From NCBI GenBank assembly GCA_016795385.1, contig JAEUHI010000048.1:186001-250000 (forward strand): a stretch of 64,000 nt of DNA, in the 5' to 3' direction. The DNA comes from Verrucomicrobiales bacterium. Its GTDB lineage: Bacteria; Verrucomicrobiota; Verrucomicrobiia; Verrucomicrobiales; DEV007. The notes below the pieces were generated by a model. The model worked only from the letters and a program-made list of their open reading frames with translations. It was not told the origin of the DNA and made no database searches. Positions 58,115 through 64,000 of this stretch are shown here, one piece after another (positions within the stretch are counted from its first letter, which is position 1; every line of letters begins with the position of its first letter). A program made the position numbers and the translations under genes.

Positions 58115-60310
58115 TCACTGAGCCGGCGGCATCGAGTAGACCGGTGGTTTCCAGTCGGGCGGCAGTTTGCCCTGGGGACGCACCCCGTAGGCCGTCGCAG
58201 GAATGGGGTGATCCTCCGGCTTCAGGAGAGGCAAGTTATCCGGTAAGTGCCTGATCTTGAAATCTTTGTATTGGATTTTCATCGCCGGACCGACATGCAC
58301 CTGCACGGCGAGCACGCCCTCCAGCGCCCGCCCTTTGGCGTCGAAATCGATGAGATCGGCGGTGGGATGGCCGTCGATCCAGTGGCGGTGGTGATTTCCC
58401 TCCACGAGGATCCGGTATTCATGCCACTCATTGGGAGCAAAGGTCTTTTTCTCCATCGTGCCCACGACCCACGGCTGGCCGTCCGGGTCGATGATCACTT
58501 TTTCCCCGGTGTGTGAAAGAATGCGGCGACCGCGCTCCTCGTAGAGCATGCCGTTGTAATCGGGATTGTTCGCGACGACGTCGCACTGGTAGCCGGAAAC
58601 GATATCGAGATCGACCTCGGGCCGGGACTGACCGCGATACTGGATGCCGCTGTTGCCACCCGCGGTGACCTTCACTTTCACGAGGATCTCGAAATTCCGG
58701 ATCGTCGAGCCGGTCCAGGTGAGGAATCGGTTCATCTTCAGGCTGCCATCGGTTTTCCCGGTGATCGCCCCGTCCTCGACGGACCAATATTGAGGATCCC
58801 CCTCCCAACCTCGCAGCGATTTGCCGTCGTAGACCCGCACAAATCCATCGGCATCCGGCTTCGTGCCCACGGCCGCGGAGGCCACGGGATGCGGATCGGT
58901 GGAGACTTTGAATTCCCCTTTCAGCGGCGGCAGCTTGCCGCCGTATCGGGCGACGAGTTCGTCGGTGCGTTGCCGCAGGGTCGCCAAAGTCGCGGCGTGC
59001 GCCGGATCGTCGGCGAGGTTGGTGAGTTCGTCGGGATCGTTTTTCAGATCGTGGAGGAATTCGTAGTCGTGATCGAAGCAACGCACATATTTGTATTCCT
59101 TTGTCCGGACGCCTTCCCAGGCCGGGATGCGGTCGCGCACGGCGAAATGTTCGTGAAAGGTCTCGGTGCGCCAATCTTCCGGCGTCGCCCCATCGAGGAT
59201 CGGCTTGAGGCTGCCTCCTTCATATTTGGCAGGCACCTTTACTCCGCCGAGATCGAGGAAGGTGGAGGGCAGATCGAGATTCATGGCGAGAGCATCACTC
59301 ACCTTGCCGCGTTCCGGCTCGGCCACCCGGGGATCGGCGATGATCAGCGGCACGCGGATCGACTCCTCGAAGTGCGACCATTTGCCGGACAGTCCGCGGT
59401 TGCCGAAATGGTAGCCGTTGTCGGCCGAGTAAACGACGACGGTGTTGTCGGCGAGCCCCGCTTTCTCCAAGGCTTCGAGGAAGCGCCCGATCTCGCGATC
59501 GATCCCGGTCACCATGCGGGCGTAGGCCCGGGCGTTGATCTGATACTTTTCCGGCGTGTTCAGCGCCCAGAAGAACCGCTCGCGCGACAGTGACGTCTGG
59601 TAAAACGGAGGCAAGGCGTCAAAGATGGCGGGATCGTCGAGCTTCGGACGATACATCTCGACGTCGTCGTAGAGCCCGTCGACCGAGCGGGGCCAAGGGT
59701 AGAACCCGATCCCGGGCCGCCGATCGCTGTCCTCCCCGTGACAGGCATTGAACCAGAGATTCAGGGCGAAGGGACGGTCTTTCGGCTGTTTGGCGAGGAA
59801 TTCGATCCCGCGATCCACGATCAACTCCGTCTCGTGCCGCAGCGAGCCATCGGGCATCTTTTTGTAATAGGGATTCCGATGGATGTCCTCGAATTCGTCG
59901 AAATGGGCGGCCGGGTCGAATCCTTTCGGCATTTTCGCGTGCCACTTGCCGTAAAAGCCCGTCCGATAGCCGGCATCCCGCAGCAGATCGGGATAGAGCG
60001 TTTCCGCCGCATCCGGTCGGGTCTGCTCGGGACTCTCCGGCGTCCCGTAGCTGCGGCCGGTGAGCCCGGTGAGAATCGTGGTGCGGCTGACCCAGCAGAT
60101 CGCCTGGCTCACGAAAGCATTTTCAAAACGTACCCCACGGGCGGCGAGCGCATCGAGATTCGGGGTTTGCACGACTGGATTCCCGTAACAACCGAGCGAA
60201 CTGGAGGTCTGGTCGTCGGCGAAAAAGAAGACGATGTTGGGCCGGTCCTGCGCCTGCAGGAGATGGGCCTGGACCACGAAGAAAGCGGCGAAAATGAGAG
60301 GGATTTTCAT
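58115..60310 (-). CDS. secreted sulfatase-DUF1080 fusion with atypical active-site motif
   Basis: A 731-residue exported protein. Residues 22-475 form a sulfatase-type domain: RPNIVFFFADDQTSSSLGCYGN (with the metal-binding Asp pair), the active-site region at 72-76, GYRTGFYGKWHAK, and VVVYSADNGYHFGNRGLSGK. The active-site motif reads Cys72-Trp-Val-Ser-Arg76; the family consensus is Cys/Ser-x-Pro/Ala-x-Arg, so the middle position is Val. The C-terminal 230 residues are a DUF1080 domain (FVRVYDGKSLRGWEG, WSVEDGAITGKTDG, GNSGIQYRG, WHEYRILVEGNHHRHWIDG), a family with proposed 3-keto-glycoside hydrolase activity. The combination points to desulfation and further breakdown of a glycan. Confidence 0.9.
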   Translation of the reverse strand: MKIPLIFAAFFVVQAHLLQAQDRPNIVFFFADDQTSSSLGCYGNPVVQTPNLDALAARGVRFENAFVSQAICWVSRTTILTGLTGRSYGTPESPEQTRPDAAETLYPDLLRDAGYRTGFYGKWHAKMPKGFDPAAHFDEFEDIHRNPYYKKMPDGSLRHETELIVDRGIEFLAKQPKDRPFALNLWFNACHGEDSDRRPGIGFYPWPRSVDGLYDDVEMYRPKLDDPAIFDALPPFYQTSLSRERFFWALNTPEKYQINARAYARMVTGIDREIGRFLEALEKAGLADNTVVVYSADNGYHFGNRGLSGKWSHFEESIRVPLIIADPRVAEPERGKVSDALAMNLDLPSTFLDLGGVKVPAKYEGGSLKPILDGATPEDWRTETFHEHFAVRDRIPAWEGVRTKEYKYVRCFDHDYEFLHDLKNDPDELTNLADDPAHAATLATLRQRTDELVARYGGKLPPLKGEFKVSTDPHPVASAAVGTKPDADGFVRVYDGKSLRGWEGDPQYWSVEDGAITGKTDGSLKMNRFLTWTGSTIRNFEILVKVKVTAGGNSGIQYRGQSRPEVDLDIVSGYQCDVVANNPDYNGMLYEERGRRILSHTGEKVIIDPDGQPWVVGTMEKKTFAPNEWHEYRILVEGNHHRHWIDGHPTADLIDFDAKGRALEGVLAVQVHVGPAMKIQYKDFKIRHLPDNLPLLKPEDHPIPATAYGVRPQGKLPPDWKPPVYSMPPAQ

Positions 60311-60390
60311 GACACGGCGACCGAACCACTAAAGCGGTCGGGCGGCGCGGTGGTCAATTGTTTTCCAAGGCCCGTTCGCGGAGCCGCGGA

Positions 60391-61017
60391 TCACTCGCCC
60401 CCTTCGGCCATGCCGAGACGGCGCAGCTCGGAGACCATTTCATCGAGGAGCGCGAGACCGATCGAGATCTTTTTAAAGAAGCTCGCATTATGGTGCACCA
60501 CCACGAAACGGGGATGCTGCGACCAGAAGGAGCGCAGCTTCGCGTCCAGGGCGACGGCTTCGCGGAGGGTCTCGTGCCGCACCGGGTTGCCGCCCTCGAT
60601 TCCCAGGCCGCCGACCGCGGCGCTTTCGAAAAAGATGACGCCATCGTAGCGGGCGAGTTCCTGCTCGATCGAGGTCCCGAGGGATTTGAAGAAGTCGCCG
60701 TCGCGCTCCGGCCAATAAGCGGCTCCATCGATCGTGCCGCGGTCGCAGAGGAGAATGCGATCGGGATACCGGGTCGCCTGGATGTCCTCGAGATTCTTCT
60801 GGACATGGTAGATGGCGAGCTGGGCCGAACGGACCGCATCCGGCTCCGGGTAGCGGGGAAATCCGCCGGTGAACATCATCGTCGCCGCCTCAGGGACGAT
60901 CACGACGGATTCGCCCATTTCCCGCCGGAACAAGTCGGCCGCCGTCGTCTTGCCGCCCCCGGGCCCTCCGGTGACTACGATGCGGCAGCGATGGGGGGAA
61001 TGGGACCGGGATTTCAT
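60391..61017 (-). CDS. AAA-type ATP-binding protein of the P-loop kinase-like group
   Basis: A 208-residue cytoplasmic P-loop protein (AAA_28-like). Walker A GGPGGGKTT lies at residues 17-25 after a short N-terminus, a Walker B-like ILLCDRGT at about 88-95, and later EGGNPVRHETLREAV. Such proteins resemble predicted nucleotide or metabolite kinases. Start ATG 61017 removes six residues from the longest frame. No functional partner adjacent; transcribed away from rpoA. Confidence 0.8.
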   Translation of the reverse strand: MKSRSHSPHRCRIVVTGGPGGGKTTAADLFRREMGESVVIVPEAATMMFTGGFPRYPEPDAVRSAQLAIYHVQKNLEDIQATRYPDRILLCDRGTIDGAAYWPERDGDFFKSLGTSIEQELARYDGVIFFESAAVGGLGIEGGNPVRHETLREAVALDAKLRSFWSQHPRFVVVHHNASFFKKISIGLALLDEMVSELRRLGMAEGGE

Positions 61018-61191
61018 GGAAGCGGAGGGCGACAAGGGCTTTCGGCAAAAATCGATTTACTTTTCGCGAAAATCCACCATATTCCGCGCCCTGGGCGTCT
61101 TAAAACCTGCCGTCGGTCCTTGGTATTTCGTCACATGGGTGGCGGAAAGTCAACGCTCTACCTTTGGGTAACCCGGCTACTTGTATCCACT

Positions 61192-62268
61192 ATGTCGAAA
61201 GCACTCGCTCCGTTTGAAATCCCGGATCGTCTCGTCAAGGACGAGGCCACCGCCACCGAAACCTACGCCAAGTTCGTCGCCGAGCCCTTCGAGGCCGGAT
61301 TCGGACACACCATTGGCAACAGCCTCCGCCGCGTCCTTCTCTCTTCGCTCGAAGGCGCCTCCATCACTTCGGTCCGCATCGCCGGTGCCCAGCACGAGTT
61401 CACTTCCCTCCCCGGTGTCGTCGAGGACGTCACGGAGATCATCCTGAACCTGAAGCAGATCCGCTTCAAGCATTTCGACGATCGCGCCCCCGCGACCCTC
61501 TCCCTCACTGTTGACAAAGCCGGTGCCGTCACCGCCGGTGACATCCAGGAGATCTCCCAATACGAGATCGTCAACAAGGACCAGCACATCTGCACCCTCG
61601 ATCGCTCCACCAAGTTCAGCATCGAGATGGAAGTGCGCGTCGGCCGTGGTTTCAACACCTCGGAGGACAACAAACACCCCGACATGCCCATCGGCGTGAT
61701 CCCGATCGACTCGATCTTCTCCCCCGTCCGCCGCGTCAAGTATGCCGTGGAAAACACCCGGGTCGGTCAGCGCACCGACTACGACAAGCTCATCCTCGAG
61801 ATCTGGACCGACGGCCGTATCGAGCCGCACGACGCCCTTCTCCAGGCCTCCGCGATCCTCCGCCACCACCTCGACGTCTTCGTGAACTACGACGACAACG
61901 CCATCCTCATCGAGGACCGCCCCGAGACCCAGAGCGAGGAAAACGCCGAGCTCAAGAAGCTGCTCAACATGAGCGTCAACGAGATCGAGCTCTCCGTCCG
62001 CGCGGCGAACTGCCTCAACAACGCGAACATCACCACCGTCGGCCAGCTCGCCATGAAGAGCGAAGCCGAGATGCTCAAATACCGCAACTTCGGCAAGAAG
62101 TCGCTCAACGAGATCAAGGACAAGCTCCACGAGCTCGGCCTTTCCCTCGGCATGTCGATCGACCCGAGCCTGCTCGAGCAATCCTTCACCTCCACCCTCC
62201 TCGGTGGCGACCGCTCTCACGAGGGTCCCGGCCTTGCCGCCCTCATCGCCCAGAACATCCACGACTGA
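61192..62268 (+). CDS. rpoA: DNA-directed RNA polymerase subunit alpha
   Basis: A 358-residue alpha subunit. The N-terminal domain shows FVAEPFEAGFGHTIGNSLRRVLLSSLEGASITSVRIAG in the family pattern and GVVEDVTEIILNLKQIRFK; the C-terminal domain carries ELSVRAANCLNNANITTVGQLAMKSEAEMLKYRNFGKKSLNEIKDKL. ATG at 61192 begins the standard start MSKALAPFEIPDRL; longer in-frame starts reach into the antisense of the upstream gene. It is followed by rplQ (32 bp gap). The usual upstream neighbours rpsM-rpsK-rpsD are not here; the gene upstream is antisense. Confidence 0.98.
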   Translation: MSKALAPFEIPDRLVKDEATATETYAKFVAEPFEAGFGHTIGNSLRRVLLSSLEGASITSVRIAGAQHEFTSLPGVVEDVTEIILNLKQIRFKHFDDRAPATLSLTVDKAGAVTAGDIQEISQYEIVNKDQHICTLDRSTKFSIEMEVRVGRGFNTSEDNKHPDMPIGVIPIDSIFSPVRRVKYAVENTRVGQRTDYDKLILEIWTDGRIEPHDALLQASAILRHHLDVFVNYDDNAILIEDRPETQSEENAELKKLLNMSVNEIELSVRAANCLNNANITTVGQLAMKSEAEMLKYRNFGKKSLNEIKDKLHELGLSLGMSIDPSLLEQSFTSTLLGGDRSHEGPGLAALIAQNIHD

Positions 62269-62300
62269 AGCGGCCACTTGGCCTCAACCACCCTCTCCCG

Positions 62301-62699
62301 ATGAGACACAATCGAAAAACACCGAAACTCCAGCGCGAGAAGTCGCACCGCGACGCGCTCCTGCGCAACCTCGCCGCGAGCCTGATCGAGCACCGCCGCA
62401 TCACCACGACTCTCGCGAAGGCCAAGGCCCTGCGCCCCTTCGCCGAGTCGCTCGTGACCCTCGGCAAAAAGAACGATCTCCACGCCCGACGTCGTGCCCT
62501 CACCCTCCTCGGCAGCAACCAGCTCGCCCAGCGCAGTGTGAAGACGCTCTTCGAAACCATCGCCCCCGCCAGCGCGACCCGTCAGGGTGGCTACTGCCGC
62601 ATCATCAAGCTGGGTCAGCGTCAATCCGACGCCGCTCCCATGGCTCTGATCGAGTGGGTCGATGCCCTCGTCACGACCGAGGCGAAAGCCGAAGCCTGA
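62301..62699 (+). CDS. rplQ: 50S ribosomal protein L17
   Basis: A 132-residue L17. The family pattern is RHNRKTPKLQREKSHRDALLRNLAASLIEHRRITTTLAKAKALRPF at the start, then LGKKNDLHARRRAL and the C-terminal GGYCRIIKLGQRQSDAAPMALIEWV. In almost all bacteria it follows rpoA, as here. It is closed by a strong terminator that begins 38 bp downstream and lies inside the end of the next, convergent gene. Confidence 0.98.
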   Translation: MRHNRKTPKLQREKSHRDALLRNLAASLIEHRRITTTLAKAKALRPFAESLVTLGKKNDLHARRRALTLLGSNQLAQRSVKTLFETIAPASATRQGGYCRIIKLGQRQSDAAPMALIEWVDALVTTEAKAEA

Positions 62700-62730
62700 T
62701 CGGGCTGATCCTGCGGGATCCCACGAATCT

Positions 62731-63189
62731 TCAAGAACCGCGTCCGGCAACGGGCGCGGTTTTTTTGTGGCCGCGCCATTCCCGCCAAGCGTGCCGGAAG
62801 CCACCGATCCAGATGCCGGCAGCGAAGAGCGCCAGATTCTGGGTCACCTTCACGGGATAGTTGATCGTCTCCTCGCCCCCGAAGCATCCGCAGGTGATAT
62901 CGAGCCCGCGGAGCCACGCGGAAAGGATGCCCAGGGTGAAGACGAGGAGCATCCCCGCGAGGAGCATGGCCGCGCCAAGGCGCAGCCGTTCCCACATCAC
63001 CGCGAAACCGGCGAAGACCTCGAGCCATGGCAGGAAATGGGCCAGCGCCGGAGCGATCGGATCGCCGACGATGCGGTAATTCCGGATCGCTTCGGCAAAC
63101 GAGATCGGATCCTTGATCTTCGCGATCCCACTCCAGAGAAAGAGCGCCCCAAAAGCGAGCGAGGCAAGGAAGACGAGCCAGTTTTTCAT
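62731..63189 (-). CDS. MauE/DoxX-like membrane protein
   Basis: A 152-residue protein with four hydrophobic helices, typical of the MauE/DoxX group: WLVFLASLAFGALFLWSGIAKIKDP at the start, RNYRIVGDPIAPALAHFLPWLEVFAG, and a CGCFGG motif after GLDIT near residue 108. Family members support disulfide or quinone-linked steps in the periplasm, with the Cys pair of CGC probably redox active. The start at 63189 overlaps the stop of the GlcF-like gene (ATGA). Confidence 0.88.
   Translation of the reverse strand: MKNWLVFLASLAFGALFLWSGIAKIKDPISFAEAIRNYRIVGDPIAPALAHFLPWLEVFAGFAVMWERLRLGAAMLLAGMLLVFTLGILSAWLRGLDITCGCFGGEETINYPVKVTQNLALFAAGIWIGGFRHAWREWRGHKKTAPVAGRGS
62737..62766 (+). terminator. rho-independent terminator of rpoA-rplQ
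   Basis: A 10-bp stem (ACCGCGTCCG / CGGGCGCGGT, one G-U pair) with GCAA tetraloop and seven T. It overlaps the last codons of the convergent MauE-like gene. Confidence 0.92.
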
Positions 63190-64000
63190 GACGACGCCCC
63201 CTTCCCGGCCCGGTAGGCCGCGGCGAGGAGTGAGACCGGGTGTTTCACCACCGTGCTCTCGCCCACCGCATTCTGGATCTGCAAATGACAACCCGGATTG
63301 GCCGTGGCGACGAGGGTGGCACCCGTCTTCGCGATGCAGGCCGCCTTTTCGCGCTGTAGTTTTCCGGCCTGCTCGGGCTGGGTGATGTTGTAGACGCCGG
63401 CACTGCCGCAGCAATGGGTCGCGTTTTCAAGCTCGACCAACTCCAGTCCGGGGATGGCTTTGAGGATTTCGCGCGGCTGCTTGGAGATCCCTTGCCCGTG
63501 ACACAGGTGACAAGCCTCGTGATAGGTCGTGAGCCGAGCTGTGTCGGCGATGCCCTCCGGTTTGCGAAATCCGATCTCAACGAGCCATTGCGAGATGTCG
63601 CGGGCCTTGCGGTCCCATTCCCGGGCCCGATCGGCGTAGGCGGGATCGCCCGCGAGGAGGTTGGAGAAATGTTTCAGATGCGAGCCGCAGCCCGCCGCGT
63701 TCGTGATGATGGCATCGAGCGAAGCGAGGTCGAATTGATCGATGAGACGCCGAGCCTGCACCGCCGCCTGTTCGAGATCGCCATTGTGGGCGTGGAGCGA
63801 ACCGCAGCAGCCCTGGCTGCGGGGAGTCACGACCTCGCAACCGTTCTCGAGCAGCACTTCCACAGTGTCGCGGTTCACATCGGAGAACACGAGATCCTGC
63901 ACACAGCCGGTGAGCATGCCGACGCGATATCTCCGGGTCGTCGGTGATTCGACTTTATCGATCAAGTCGTCGGAGAAATGCCGTCGCACCGTCGGGGTCG
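63186..64000 (-). CDS. glcF: GlcF-like Fe-S subunit of glycolate oxidase (CCG domains), 5' end outside the window
   Basis: At least 271 residues of a protein with two cysteine-rich CCG domains: VGMLTGCVQDLVF ... GCEVVTPRSQGCCGSLHAHNG and HEACHLCHGQGISKQPREIL ... ATHCCGSAGVYNITQP. This arrangement is typical of the C-terminal part of the glycolate oxidase iron-sulfur subunit GlcF; the N-terminal ferredoxin-type clusters are expected beyond the right edge, upstream on the minus strand. It passes electrons from the FAD subunit to the respiratory chain. A related lactate-utilisation LutA-type protein is possible. Coupled to the MauE-like gene. Confidence 0.88.
   Translation of the reverse strand, partial: TPTVRRHFSDDLIDKVESPTTRRYRVGMLTGCVQDLVFSDVNRDTVEVLLENGCEVVTPRSQGCCGSLHAHNGDLEQAAVQARRLIDQFDLASLDAIITNAAGCGSHLKHFSNLLAGDPAYADRAREWDRKARDISQWLVEIGFRKPEGIADTARLTTYHEACHLCHGQGISKQPREILKAIPGLELVELENATHCCGSAGVYNITQPEQAGKLQREKAACIAKTGATLVATANPGCHLQIQNAVGESTVVKHPVSLLAAAYRAGKGASS

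Noticed and set aside
60358-61191. Extended N-terminus of the rpoA frame
   Set aside because: Frame is open by chance in antisense to the AAA-type gene; RpoA starts normally at 61192.
61177-62277. 366-codon minus-strand frame opposite rpoA
   Set aside because: Composition is Asp/Gly/Val-rich without structure; rpoA on the other strand is certain.

Overview
The window looks like chromosomal DNA of a high-GC Verrucomicrobiota bacterium, or a close PVC relative. The evidence is a 51-residue basic protein of a family known from Chlamydiae, Verrucomicrobia and Planctomycetes, several DUF1501, DUF1549/DUF1553 and DUF1800 proteins, four Gfo/Idh/MocA oxidoreductases (three with a twin-arginine or related export signal), a sulfatase-DUF1080 fusion, and a MoxR/DUF58/BatA-type von Willebrand gene cluster. 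I found no rRNA, tRNA, CRISPR array, insertion sequence or prophage.

Layout. 1-3.1 kb: a sugar-isomerase fragment, a Tat-exported oxidoreductase, a small secreted protein behind a striking AT-rich palindromic promoter, and an M50-type membrane protease. 3.1-19.8 kb: one long minus-strand operon of eight genes. In order of transcription these are two related secreted proteins, a coiled-coil membrane protein, MoxR, a 1,407-residue TPR/PQQ-propeller protein, DUF58, a BatA-like vWA protein and a double-vWA protein. 19.9-21.2 kb: a divergent two-gene Fe-S module. 21.2-31.0 kb: a secreted propeller-like protein, a formate/nitrite-type channel, then a GntR regulator followed by the cytochrome-type DUF1549/DUF1553 gene (carrying a one-base frameshift) and a DUF1501 gene, a TPR lipoprotein and a trypsin-like protease. 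31.2-43.3 kb: three oxidoreductases, a DUF2314 protein, the small basic protein, a pseudouridine synthase, an SGNH-like esterase, and a PQQ-propeller protein coupled to an exported methyltransferase. 43.3-47.9 kb: an MFS exporter, a secretin-like lipoprotein and a two-component system. 48.2-56.4 kb: three paralogous seven-bladed propeller proteins, with a DUF1800/DUF1501 pair between the first and second. 56.6-64 kb: nrdR, an ATP-cone-like protein, a HIT protein, the sulfatase-DUF1080 fusion, an AAA nucleotide kinase-like protein, rpoA-rplQ, a MauE/DoxX-type membrane protein and the end of a GlcF-like Fe-S subunit.

How the genes fit together. Most of the content serves the cell envelope and periplasm: polysaccharide or sugar-derivative breakdown (oxidoreductases, sulfatase, SGNH esterase, DUF1080, DUF1501/DUF1553) and the assembly or monitoring of exported proteins (MoxR operon, M50 protease). 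Housekeeping genes lie mainly in the last 8 kb. The best candidates for an undescribed system are the eight-gene MoxR operon with its two unfamiliar secreted partners, the propeller-DUF1800-DUF1501-propeller-propeller locus, and the nrdR-adjacent ATP-cone-like gene. All functional statements come from reading motifs by eye; no database search was run.
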